This document shows, piece by piece, positions 40,849 through 58,788 of a stretch of DNA of 64,000 bases (position 1 is its first letter; every line of letters starts with the position of its first letter). The notes under the pieces are model-generated. The model saw only the letters and a list, made by a program, of their open reading frames with translations, had not been told where the DNA came from and made no database searches. The position numbers and the translations under genes were made by a program. This DNA is from Pelecanus crispus (taxonomy: Eukaryota; Chordata; Aves; Pelecaniformes; Pelecanidae), in contig NC_134654.1 of the NCBI RefSeq assembly GCF_030463565.1, forward strand, positions 17,747,702 to 17,811,701, read 5' to 3'.

Positions 40849-41934
40849 ATCTGGCAGCGCACTGGTGTCCTAATCTTTCACTGGGGCTCTGAGCCAGGCT
40901 GGGAGCAGTGGGGATGGGATGGTGTTAGGGGAAGGACACGTCCCTGTAACACAGCAGCTGGCTACAACAGCCATAGGGACTTATTCCTGCCAGTGGGTGA
41001 CACTTGTAACCTTACAAGAGCTTCACACTGAGCACAACATGCCCTCCTGAGTCTTTGTCCTCAGATTAGGTGTGTTAGGCACATTTGGTGGCCCTCTGCA
41101 TTATATTTCTGATGACAATTGACTGATAACCTCAATCTGAAAAGAGCAGTAGCATCCACAGTGCTATATGCAGTTATTAGTAGCAAAAATCTTCCTGTGT
41201 GGCCATTCCTACGGCTACTTCAAGGCTGGCATTTGCGAGCCGCTCTGAAAAGACACTGGGATATCTCCTTTACAAGCACATTTATTTTACATCTGGTGAG
41301 CCATAGACATTTTTCTTCATTTGCAAATCAAGAGATGGCTGTTCTTTTTAGGTTGAAATAGGTGGGGGTTTTTCAAATTTGTATATAGTCCTGCAAAGCT
41401 CAGCTCACCTGCAGACTCCTCACTTGAGCATTTAATGCAAGTGAAGATAGAGATGGTGAGGATGGAGTCCCTTGCCCACAAATCACGCTGGGTTGGTAGC
41501 AGCTGTGTGTCCAAAACTATTGGGGCTGGTAATGGAACTTTTAAAGAGAAAATTACATCTGGAGTACTATAAGATCAGCAGATACGCCAGCCAAAAGAAA
41601 CAAATGAACAGCAGAGAATCAGCAACTATAGTTTCACTGGACTGATAGATTTAAGGAAAATGAAGGCATAATATCTGTCATTCTCCTTAGCAGCCATGAT
41701 TTGTTTCTCTCCACATTTCAAGACCTGACGCTAGATACTAACAACAAAGTCAAATCCCTGTATATACAAACGCTTGGGATGCTGTCAGAAGGGATTTGCT
41801 TTCAAGAGTTTTAGGCCTGTACAGGCAATGTGTGGGTGCTGTTTGTATTATAAGTTGCATGTGTTGCTGTAAGAAGTAATGCGAGTGCAGGAGCTCACTG
41901 AGTGAAGTTTTCTTCTTCTGTGTCCTTTGTACAG
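40849..41934. other. Sequence between the CR1 and the TEKT3 coding exon
   Basis: This ends in a pyrimidine-rich tract and CAG that serve as the acceptor of the first coding exon, so at least its right part is a TEKT3 5' UTR intron. No TATA or CpG-rich promoter is visible near the ATG, which again points to a first exon further upstream. Confidence 0.6.
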
Positions 41935-41951
41935 GACACGCACCTGAATAA

Positions 41952-49016
<7,065 letters not shown>

Positions 49017-49145
49017 GCTGGGCTCAGCCAAACTCACGATATCTGTTGCGGGAGGTATTCCCAGTTTTCCTAGGATGCATTCCCAATTTTGCTAAGATGC
49101 TTTGAAAATACATGGTTAGACTTTCACTTCCTGATGAAAGCCCTG

Positions 49146-49151
49146 ATTAAA
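49146..49151 (+). terminator. Candidate poly(A) signal of TEKT3 (ATTAAA)
   Basis: ATTAAA lies about 130 bases after the TEKT3 stop. A GT-rich then T-rich stretch (about 49160-49210) follows, as expected downstream of a cleavage site. It is the first good hexamer after the stop. No transcript evidence is available, and a longer 3' UTR is possible. Confidence 0.5.
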
Positions 49152-49169
49152 TGATCACTTCGTGTGTTA

Positions 49170-52100
49170 CATGGTCTACCAAGTTTCTTTTTTCCTTTGT
49201 TTTTTCTCTTTCCAATGCTCTTCCACAGTGTGCCAGAGAGTAGCTGAAAATACCTTGTATGCGCCTAGGAGTAAATCCACCCATGTGGATTCATTCCTAC
49301 CCTTTTAATCTGTGATTTTAGGAGAAAAACTGTTGTGTCTTCCTCCTTTTGAGTCTGTCTGATGTGGAAAAGCACAAGAGGAAGTAAAGTTAGTTGTCAG
49401 AGTAATTAGCTGTTGACATCCATAATGCATTTTTAATGGTGCAGCAGGAGAAACACAAACTACGCCATAAAGCGTTGCAGTATGTTCTGTTCCTAAATAG
49501 AAAAACTTGCATTTTAAGCTGATTTCTAATGATAATTTTCTTGCTTTTGAAAAATTTTAAATGTCACCTAAAATGTCAGTGCTGGGGACTTTAAATGAGG
49601 AAGTACTTTCAACCTGCTAATTGAAGAAAATGCTGCGGTTTTAATTTTGGTGAGTGTGGATTGGTTCCTAATTTAACTTCTTGCATGTAGTTTGTTGGTG
49701 GAAGCACCAAAGCACTTTGAAGATAAAGAAATGAATCGGTCCTTAAGTCAGCCACCCTGACTGCCATGGTACCTGCTCTCTTGCCGTAAATCAGACCTAT
49801 TTTATCAAATATATGAATTCTCAGAGGGATAAGTCTTTAATCAATCTGAGTTTCAGTGTGAAAGTCACTTTGCAAATTGTCTCCTTAGACTCACATGTCA
49901 CTTAGACACTCTTGAATCTTTTAACCTAAGCAGAGTTGAGCTCAGTCTAAAGCCTGGAGGCACCAAGATCCCAAAGGAGCAGAAGCTCAAGACCCTTCTC
50001 CTCCCCCCTGAGAATCCAGGGCATGGACCTCCTGGTCCAGCATGGGGGCTCTCGGGAGCTGAGAGCATCTTTTCTAGTCTCACATCCCCAGATGACTCCA
50101 TCTCACAGCACAGGTCCAGACAGACCTGCCTGCCCTCCCTGCCTCCCAAGAGCTGTAACCTGCACCGAGGTCCTGCCCCGGCCTCAGCATCTTGGCAGGA
50201 TCTCTCTTCACAGCAGCAGCCCTAAACAGGAAACAATTGTCTTTTTAACCCTTATTTTTACTAGCACTTTTGTCTCACGGAGACTAAGGATAGGTTTCCT
50301 CTACTCTGTGTGTATCTTGGAGCCGGAGTCCATCAGAGACAGCAGCCACCCTTTCTAAAGAGAAGATACAACTGTAAGCAGCAAAAACTTTCCAGCAGGT
50401 TGCACCTTCCCTTTCTCCACCTATGTCCCTCCCCAAAATAGCTGATGGCATGCTGAACTCATAGGGACTTCCAGTTTTTGTTAGCATCCTTCCTAGCCTT
50501 CATGCTGCTTTGTGCTGTTACTCTCCCCATGTTCCTTTACTGAAGACTTTCACAAACCCTGGTGATTTTGGCTGCTCTGCTGTTTTGAAGCCCTGCTCCA
50601 GATGGCTGGTTTTCAGGCAGAGATGCCTGTTCTCTTTTTTGAGAAATGGGCCCCGTGGATTTGTCCCCAGCTGAGCACTGGGTAGCGGAGGCACCCACAG
50701 TCCCTTTCTGAAAGGCTCATGCTTTTAAGTAACTTGGGCGAAGTCCTGGCGTCAGCGACAGCTTCACATCTATTTCACTTCCACCTTCATTTCTGAGTCA
50801 CATAAAAAAATATCTGAGCTCCATTTTACTATGAGGGCACACTGATAACAGTCAGTACCCAGTGTCTCTTATTTTCTCCAATTTTGCTTTCAGAGCACCC
50901 CAAACACTCATGCTTCCCACTAGCCCAACTCCTTAAGGCTTTCCCTAATTGACAGCATTTATGTGGTGTTGCAATTATCAGACTTCTAAATTTTATCTTG
51001 CCGTCCTACCCTCTCGATGCTTCTTTACACAATTTTTGCAATGCATTTCTTTCCTCCATTTGAGCCATGACCAGAGGAATTTCAGTTGCAGCTTCTCTTA
51101 TTTCTTTCACAAATACTTTCCACTTTCCTGCAGCAGATTTCCCAGACATTAGAGAATTCCCAGGTCCCTTTGGGGTTTCATTCTCTCCACGCCAGTTTTC
51201 TGTCAGTCGGCAATACTGGTGTTACTTCTTCTGGTAGCTGATACTCTAAAATCCCCCCCAAGCGCTCTGATTGTCTAATCCTATGTGTGCTTCAGTTTGA
51301 GTCTTTTTTTTTTTTCCCCCTCTCACAGTGTGTCCTATGCAAATTGCATGACAGGAGCCAGCCCTGCCACAAACCTCCCTGTAAAATGGGTCTCTAAGGA
51401 GAGGGGTTTCGGTGAAATTCCAATAGACACGTGGCTTGCGGCAGGGTCTCCTGCACAGGGATGGATCTGCCTCCCATGACTGAGCTGCTGGTGAGTAAAG
51501 CTGCTTGGTTCAATCACAGCAGGGTTGGTTTTGGGGTTGCATCTGAGCAGTCTCTATCTTTGATGTATACCAGGTGCATTAAGCAACTGTCCTGCCTTCC
51601 TGCTTCTGATGTGCGAGATGCCTTTGCTTTCACACCATTTAATGATTTGCTTTCATAGATCACTTCTAAATAGTATCCCCGTCTGCCTCGGCTGCCTTTC
51701 TGCACTGATTTGACGTTTCCTTTCTTTAAATGCCTTCAGTCTGAAGAACGACGTGCCTGCTTTTACTGCTGTTTATTGCTGGTTTATTGCTGGCTTTATC
51801 AGCCAAGTTGCTGAGAAAGTTAGTTTGTGGAAATTCCTTTGCATCCCACAGCCATATTCCCACCCTCCTGCATCATTCCAATAAACTCTGCAGAGCCGGG
51901 TTTGTAAACTAATTGTTTACTGACTGGAGGAAAGAAAATAAATTCATAAAACCAGGACAGTGTTGCTTTATGCAAGCTGAGCTTCATGTCAGTCCAGGAT
52001 CCAGTTGAACAGTCAAGGCCAGTCTATCAAGAAGGTATTCAGAAAAGAGGTTTGGGTGTTTTTATTGTCTAAGAAAAGAATTGAATGTCCTGGAAGAGTC

Positions 52101-52312
52101 TGATATGAATTTGGGTGAAATGAAAGCTTGCCAAAAAACATGTTAACAATCTGTTGCATAACTAATGCAGATTACTGTGCTCAAGGGAGAGAGAATTCCC
52201 AAAACAGCATCAGCAGTTGGAAAAAAACCCAAATACATTGCCTTTATTTAAAAAAAAAAACAACAACACAACTTTGGTGAAATGCTAAGCAAAATTTGGG
52301 CAGTGTTGTATT
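49170..52312. other. Intergenic DNA downstream of TEKT3
   Basis: AT-rich, unique-looking sequence without a supported gene. A T-rich run lies near 51305-51320, and a short A run with CAACAACA at 52250-52268 marks the approach to the interspersed repeat at 52313. Confidence 0.55.
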
Positions 52313-52600
52313 ATAGGAATGGCTATGCTGGCTCAGACCAAGGTCCAGCGAGCCCCAGATTCAGCCTGTGACAGCACCAACAGGAGATGCTTAGATGTGC
52401 TTAGATAAAAGCACCAGAACAAGGCAAACACCCTGTGATACTTTCCCAGTCTACTTTCCCAGCTTCCAGCAATTAGTATCTCAAGGACTTCCTGAGCTGA
52501 CAGGGCTGTCCTTGAATTTAATATCCCCTGATGGATTTGTTTCGCATGGTCTTGTTCCAGTTGTTCTTCAAGCCCATGCAGACTTGCAGCATGAGCTGTG
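52313..52600 (+). mobile_element. Ancient sauropsid interspersed repeat (CR1-related or SINE, family not resolved)
   Basis: The phrases GGCTATGCTGGCTCAGACCA, AGGTCC, CAGGAGATGCTTAG, CCCAGCTTCCAGCAATTAG and TTCCTGAGC occur in the order I recall from a common repeat of bird, crocodilian and turtle genomes. It is clearly diverged and its ends are soft. I am confident that it is a repeat, less so of its class. Confidence 0.6.
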
Positions 52601-55600
52601 TCCCTCAGCAGGGAGCTGCAGGGGACAGAGCAGCATCATGCTCAGAGCATCAGTGGCCACTCTTGGGACCCTGGAGGAGACTGGAAACGGGACCAGACCT
52701 GGGACTGCTGAAGCCAAAAGTCTAAAACTCAATAGCTTGGGCAAAAAGGTAGCTCAAAGCTGGTTTAGATCTGTATCCTCTGTAGGTTCAACACAGGAGC
52801 TTGCAGAGGGTTGGCTCCTTTTATATGCTGTCAGCACGCAGGAGATGAGCACAAATCACAAATTCTGAAAGTATCTGAATATGTCCTGACACAGAGTCAT
52901 GTCCCAGCTGGGAACCTTGGTTGGTTTTTCTGGCTTTTGTAATCAGTGGGTAAATTTTGGTTTCACTGAAGCCAGTGGGATTTTCTCCAGTGATTTCAGC
53001 CTGACTCTATCAGTGATGACAACTGCATTGGAGTTGAAAGTAAAAAGTTGGATGAAGTTGCTTTTTGGGCATGAATGCAGACGAGACTAAAATATTTTAT
53101 AAATTCTTCTTGGTTTGGTGGAAAACAAATGTCAGGAAAAGTAAGTAAATATCTCCAAGATATATTAGACCTCTTGTTTTAGAAGTTTGCTGAATGTAAA
53201 TGTCTCCCCTTCCATTTTTTTTTCTGCTTGAAATGGCTTTTCAGATAGCCATTCCACCAGTTTTATCAGAAGAGGTAAAACCCACTCTCTCAGTGCATTT
53301 TGATCCAAACAGCGTTTTACACTGGAGAAAAGACCCGTTCCTCTTGCAGCCCTTCTGTGGGGTAGCTGTGCGGCTCAGTAACCCGCGGCGGCACCCCCTC
53401 CCAGGGCGTGGCGCCCGCCTCCTCCCCGGCTCCCTGGCTGAGACCCAGCTGTGCTCGGTGCACAGCTCCGTGTGCCGGGGAAAGGGCAGGATCCTGGCAG
53501 CCCTCAGCCCCGCTCTCGTGCCAGCTGGGGACGTACTCTCAAGGTGGAGAGCCTTCCCCCAGCCCTCCAGCTGGAAATACTTATTTAGTTATTTCTCTCT
53601 ATGTATGTGTATTTTTATATACACATGCATGTGCATTGTTTGGGGGAGCACTATAGATTTTTCATGAAATGTGAGTCAAACCACATATTGCTCTTCTTCT
53701 TTCCCTAGTTGCACAGTTATTTGAAAACAGTTTTTTTTTTTTCCCCCCATTGTTCTGTTTGCAGCCCCACATGAGCCACAGGCTCGCTGGTGGCAGTGCA
53801 GATTTCTGCCCCTTCCCCTTTGCATTTCAGATCCCCTGTTGCTAATGGTCCTAATCACCAGGATAGGGAACAGGAAGCGAGTCCCTAAAATTGTGATGAC
53901 ACAGCAAAGTCTTGAGGTTAAACAAGTTCATCCACAGGAAGACAGAGAAAATCTTGTATTTTTGTGTTGCTTGAAAATGCTCATTTTAAGAGTGCTTTCA
54001 TTCATTCAGCTGGCCTGGGGAGGGGGATAGTGTATGTGTCCAATGGACCAATGGCAGCAGGGCCCGTGATGTGCTGGTTCAGGTGATGCTGCAGACACGG
54101 TTAAATGAAGCTTAGACCCTTTTCAGCAAAGTCCTCAGTCTGTCACTGCCTTGTCAGATTAGCATCTGAGCCCCTTAAAGTGATAGAAAAAAATACTTTC
54201 CCTCTTGAATTCTCATTATTTTATTCTAGAAATTTAAGCTAAAGCATTGTAAGAATTTTAAGTGATCCTGCAGAATAGATTCAAAGTGAGAAATCCACAT
54301 TTTTTTACCCAGTGTTTATACAACCCGTCGATCTTACAGTGTTCCCAGCACAGCCTGCGGCAAATCTTGTTTGTACACAAAACATTTTTCAAATTTATTG
54401 TGGCGCCTGCTCGTATTGAGGCGGTGACCACTGCTAGCCACACTCATACAGAGGCTGAGCTGGGGAAGCTGGGCAGCTTTCGAGCCCCTTGATGGGAAGC
54501 ACAGTGCAACTCCCCAGCCTGTGCTGGGTTGGGTGGTGATGCCATCTCTCCAGCAAAGCCCCAAGGGCTCTGCTGTGAACATCCTCACTTTCTCGCCTCC
54601 TCTCCTCCCGGTGCGCACAGACGCCATCCGGCACCTCCGGTTGATGGAAGGTGCAAAGAGGAGCTTTGCCTCCAGCGCTTCCATGTGAATGCCCTGTGCT
54701 CCCTGGAGCAGTGTGGTCCCCCATCGCCAGAGCTTCCATGATAGCACGTGCTCAGCGATGTTTTTCCAAAGCCCCGCTCCATTTGGACAATGCACCTTTC
54801 CAAGAAGAGAAGTGTCTGAGGAGCATGGGAGTGATGTGCTCTTCTCTCTGGGCTTCCTCCACAGTTTCTAATCTGCAACTGTCAGCCAAAACGGGCTTAA
54901 TTACCCGCAGGCTACTCTTTTTCCCTGATTTGAGTTTCAGATATTTCTCCCGTGGTTAAAAAGCTGCTTTTGGCACCGTTTTCAGAACTGGAGCCGAGGC
55001 AGTTTTGCCGTCCCACATTCATGGAGGAGCTTGGGTGCAGTATGTGACCCCCACACCTCCCAGCTGCCTTTCACCGCTGTGCATCTCCATGCTCTGCTTT
55101 TGGGGAACAGGTCAGATAATTTATCTAGAGACACAGTAGCCAAGATCTCAGACCTACAAGCCGGAATCCGATCATCTCCAATGGCAGGTTAGGTTGCAGT
55201 TCTTGGGGACAAGAGCCTTCTCACTCTGTGTTTGCACAGCCCCAAGTGTGGTGGCTCCTTCTGCTCTGAAAGCAGTGCAGACGCCCAACCCACAGAGGCA
55301 AGACAGCCCGAAATAGTCTCATTAGTGAAGAATGTACTGATGGCCGTCCAGATGTTTTAGTCCTCTGGTGCTTACAGTCACAGATGGCACTGGCTCCTGA
55401 CAGCACGTGCAGCAGCCTGCTATGACAGGCAGCAGCGTCACAGGGTACAGGGGGGTGGCAGCAGCAGAGAAATGGGTGGGTATTTTTTGGAGGGAAGGGC
55501 AAATTGCATCCATTGAAACCAGGCTGGGCAAACCTGCACAAGGCAGAGCCGGTGCTGCTGGAGCGCAGCTTGGCTCAGCAGCATCGTGGCGGGGCGCGCA

Positions 55601-56539
55601 GGCACGTACTGAAACGGGCTCGAGCACGGTGTGAGGCCGGGGGCCTTGTTTCAGCTGCTGGCCCATCTTCCCCTCCACCCCCACAGAGTGCTCTGAGCTC
55701 CCACTTGCTGGCTAATGCGTGCAACGGGACCACTTACAGGAGTGCAGAGGAGCCAGAGCCTGTGCTGCAGGGAACACGCCTGCGCTTGCCAGGAGGAAGG
55801 AGCCAAGCACGCTTCTCTCCCTCTTTGTCCCAAGATTTACAGTTTTGGTGGCTGGATGCCAAATTCCCTCATCTCAGCAACAAAGCAGGACTAGTTTGGA
55901 GTTGGTGTGCGGAGAGGTGATGGGGAGGTAGGTGCTAGTGCTCAGGACTCCCAAGGGTGCACAGGTCTCCTGCGGGGACTACTTGGGGGGGTGGGGTGGG
56001 AGGGAACGGGACACGGACAACTGAGGTTTATTTCAACAGATTAGCTGTGGTTGAGGAATGAGTGAAGGCTGCACTGGAGTGCTACTCACCCCTTTGACTC
56101 TGAGCACCTGAAGTCCTCCAGCATTTTTGAAAATCTCACCTTCCATTTAACGAAAAGTTGCTCAGTCCCACAAAATTGGGCTTTCAAGTGCTAAAAAACT
56201 CCAGCCCAAGAGCCAGAATCACACTGCCATTGCAGAAGCAAATTGCAAAGGTGTCACTTTCCTAGGCACAGCCACACTGTGTAAATTAGAGGCAACATCC
56301 CCCTCGACTTCAGCGCAGCCAGATGCTCGTTCCCCAAATCCTGTCCCACGGACCCTGTCCGGGGCTACGCAGGCTGCCTTCACCGGGGCAAGGGGAGCCA
56401 CCTGATGCGGCAGAGCTCTGTCCCTTCCCTGTCACCTCGCTGCTGACGGCGCCCCTCGCCCCCTGCATCCCTGGAAGGGGAAAGCTCCCTGCCAGCCCTC
56501 CCCAGGAGTCACTTATCTGCTTCGGGGCACCCAGCTGCC
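52601..56539. other. Intergenic DNA upstream of the PMP22 CpG island
   Basis: No gene supported. A small CpG-rich patch at 53375-53480 (with CCGCGG and GGCGCC) stands out from AT-rich surroundings. A second, weaker GC-rich patch is at 55580-55660. Either could hold an alternative PMP22 first exon, but no donor or transcript evidence decides this. Confidence 0.5.
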
Positions 56540-56804
56540 GGCGCTGCAGCCGCGGGACGCCGCCGGATCCGCTCCGAGACCGGCGGGCACCCACCCACGC
56601 CCGCTCCGGCCAGCGGGGCGGGGCAGAGCCGCCCCCGGGCCCCCTCCTCCGGGGGCGTGAGCAGCGGGGGGCCCCACGCCGGGGAGCCCTCCCCGGGGGT
56701 CCGTCGTGGGGAAGCGGGGGCAGCCAGGCCGTGGGGTGCCCCCCCCCCAAATCTCCCCGCTGCCCGGCGGGAGCGGCCGTGCGTGTGTGTGCGCGTCCCG
56801 GGGC

Positions 56805-57570
56805 CGGGATCGGGATCACTCCCAGCCGGGGCTCGGGGCCAGCCGGGATCGGGATCGGGATCACTCCCAGCCGGGGCTCGGGGCCAGCCGGGATCGGGAT
56901 CGGGATCACTCCCAGCCGGGGCCTGGGGCGAGGCGGGATCGGGATCACTCCCAGCCGGGGCTCGGGGCTCGGCGGGATCGGGATCGGGATCACTCCCAGC
57001 CGGGGCTCGGGGCTCGGCGGGATCGGGATCACTCCCAGCCGGGGCTCGGGGCTCGGCGGGATCGGGATCGGGATCGGGATCACTCCCAGCCGGGGCTCGG
57101 GGCTCGGCGGGATCGGGATCACTCCCAGCCGGGGCTCGGGGCCAGCCGGGAACGGGATCGGGATCGGGATCACTCCCAGCCGGGGCTCGGCGGGATCGGG
57201 ATCACTCCCAGCCGGGGCTCGGGGCCAGCCGGGATCGGGATCGGGATCACTCCCAGCGAGGGCTCGGGGCGAGGCGGGATCGGGATCACTCCCAGCCGGG
57301 GCTCGGGCGGGCCGGGATCGGGATCACTCCCAGCCGGGGCTCGGGCGGGCCGGGATCGGGATCACTCCCAGCCGGGGCTCGGGCGGGCCGGGATCGGGAT
57401 CACTCCCAGCCGGGGCTCGGGGCGGGCCGGGACTGGGATGACGCCCAGCCGGGGCTCCGCGAAGCGAGCCGGGATCACTCCCCGCCGGGGCTCGGCGAGG
57501 CGGGCCGGGATCGAGACCGTGATCACCCCCCGCCGGGGCTCGGGGGGAGGCGGGCCGGGGCCGGGGCCGG
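56805..57570 (+). repeat. GC-rich minisatellite, 18 units of 39+6n bases, just upstream of the PMP22 start
   Basis: A unit built around ACTCCCAGCCGGGGCT recurs 18 times, with anchors at 56818, 56863, 56908, 56947, 56992, 57031, 57082, 57121, 57172, 57204, 57249, 57288, 57326, 57364, 57402, 57441, 57477 and 57525 (the last three degenerate). Successive spacings are 45, 45, 39, 45, 39, 51, 39, 51, 32, 45, 39, 38, 38, 38, 39, 36 and 48. The 39/45/51 series comes from gaining or losing one or two copies of an inner hexamer GGGATC. Most units carry four or more G runs with short loops on the + strand, which fits the G-quadruplex pattern. Because most early spacings are multiples of three, long ORFs open in all frames and on the opposite strand; I do not regard these as genes. 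The array stops about 10 bases before the TATA-like box. Confidence 0.93.
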
Positions 57571-57582
57571 GGCGCCGCCGCA

Positions 57583-57590
57583 TTTATAGG
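57583..57590 (+). promoter_or_regulatory. PMP22: TATA-like box of the PMP22 promoter
   Basis: TTTATAGG is the only AT-rich break in several hundred bases of GC-rich DNA. It is flanked by GCCGCC on the left and CGGAGCGG on the right. A start about 25-35 bases downstream would fit the donor at 57736. Confidence 0.55.
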
Positions 57591-57611
57591 CGGAGCGGCC
57601 GGGCGCCGCCG

Positions 57612-57735
57612 CAGGGCCCTCCCTGTCCCGCAGACGCAAGCGGGGCGGTGGCCCCGGTTAAAGGGGAAACTTGACAGCGCCGCCGCCCGCTCCGCTCCGC
57701 TCCCGCTGCCCAGCGCCCCTCGGCTCTGCCGCGAC
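57612..57735 (+). other. PMP22: Likely non-coding first exon of PMP22
   Basis: A strong donor (GCGAC/GTGAGT, exon end 57735) lies about 150 bases downstream of a TATA-like box, inside the CpG island and 952 bases before the coding exon acceptor. Mammalian PMP22 genes also start with untranslated exons. The 5' end is inferred only from the usual TATA-to-start spacing, so it may be off by tens of bases. I cannot tell whether it corresponds to mammalian exon 1A (TATA-type, Schwann-cell) or 1B (GC-rich); it has features of both. Confidence 0.6.
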
Positions 57736-57869
57736 GTGAGTACGGCCCGGCCGGGCCCGGCCCGCTCCGCTCCGCTCCGCCGGCCGGGCTGGGCAGGGGG
57801 AAGGCGGGGGGCGGCGTGCGGCTGCTGGGGGGCCGCCGCTGCGCGCTGCCCCGGGGAGGGGAACAGCCA

Positions 57870-58545
57870 CCCCGAGGGGGAGAGGGGCCGGAGGGACCCT
57901 CCGGGGGTCCACGGGGCAGAAGGACTGGGGGAGCACCCCCGCTCCGGGGGTCCTCTAGGGAGACGGGTCAGGGCAGCCCCCCCTCCGCTCTTCTCCGAGG
58001 GTCCCCAGGGGAGATGGGCTGGGGAAAGCTCCCCCCCCCCCCGCCCGGGGGAGAGGGGCCAAGAGAGGTGCTGCTGCGGGTGCCGAGGGGAGATGCGCCG
58101 AGGAGACCCCCCCAGAGAAGAGGAGTCTGGGCAGACGCCCCCCACCCCTCCCTGGGAGTCGCCAGGGGAGATGGGCCGGGGAAAGCCTCCCCTGGGGAGA
58201 GGGGCCGACACAGTCATCCCCGGTGGTCCCATGGGTAGGTGGGCAGAAGAACCCCCCCTCCTGGCGGAGAGGGGCCGGGGTAACCCCTTGGGTGAGATGC
58301 GCCGAGAGAGACCCCTCCCCCGGGGGTGCCGAGGAGCATACTCCCCTCGGGGAGAGGGATCAGAGCCCCCCCTCGGAGGAGAGGTGCTGGGGACCCCCTC
58401 GGGGAAGCCACCCCCGGGGGGTCCCCAGGGGAGGGGGGCCGGGGAAGCCCCCTGGGTGAGAAGGCTTGGGGGAGCAGGCTCGGGGGGGAGGGCTCGGAGG
58501 ACCCCTCGGGGGTATCTGGGAGTGGGTCCGGGCAGAGGGCTCGGA
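57870..58545 (+). repeat. Degenerate G-rich tandem repeat in PMP22 intron 1
   Basis: A core like GGGGAGATGGGCCGGGGAA followed by a C run recurs roughly a dozen times at irregular 30-75 base spacing (for example near 57875, 57957, 58009, 58047, 58087, 58164, 58194, 58264, 58289, 58340, 58375 and 58430). Copies differ a lot, so this is an older or faster-drifting array than the one upstream of exon 1, and its unit is different. It fills most of the 952-base first intron. Long G and C runs again give G-quadruplex potential. Confidence 0.7.
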
Positions 58546-58710
58546 CCCCCCCCCTCCGTCGGCGGGGCCCGAGGGAAGAAGCCCGGGAGCCGGGCGCTGC
58601 CCAGGCATCCCCCGGCGGCGGGCGGGCTCCTGCTGCCCTCGGCCCGGCTGCACAGGCGCGCTCAGCAGCACCCCTCTTCCCCTCCAGTTCTGCCCGCCAC
58701 CGCCGCCAGG

Positions 58711-58788
58711 ATGCTGCTTTTGCTGCTGGGGATCATCGTGCTCCACGTCACCGTGCTGGTGCTCCTCTTCGTCTCCACCATCGTTAGC
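58711..58788 (+). CDS. PMP22: PMP22 first coding exon (residues 1-26)
   Basis: The exon starts at 58688 after the acceptor CCCCTCCAG, with 23 bases of 5' UTR before the ATG, which has A at -3. It encodes the first hydrophobic helix, ending STIVS, and stops in phase 0 at a GTAAGT donor, exactly as in mammalian PMP22. Differences from human are few and include Gly7 for Ser and Thr14 for Ala. Confidence 0.96.

Larger units (their letters stand above)
56540..58710 (+). promoter_or_regulatory. PMP22: CpG island covering the PMP22 promoter, exon 1 and intron 1
   Basis: CpG dinucleotides are dense throughout and GC content is far above the neighbouring DNA. The island starts within the GC-rich stretch near 56540 and runs to the PMP22 ATG. 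Much of its CpG content is supplied by tandem repeats, not unique sequence. Between 56540 and 56800 the sequence is unique and GC-rich with possible SP1-type boxes (GGGGCGGGGC near 56616). Confidence 0.8.

Noticed and set aside
56310-57674. Very long ORFs (about 290-370 codons) on both strands with Gly/Ser/Pro/Arg repeats
   Set aside because: They are the PMP22 promoter minisatellite read in several frames and both strands. Unit lengths that are mostly multiples of three keep frames open; there is no domain and no splice context.
57816-58787. Further GC-rich ORFs over PMP22 intron 1 on both strands
   Set aside because: Stop-poor G/C repeats open all frames. The true signals here are the donor at 57736 and the acceptor at 58687.
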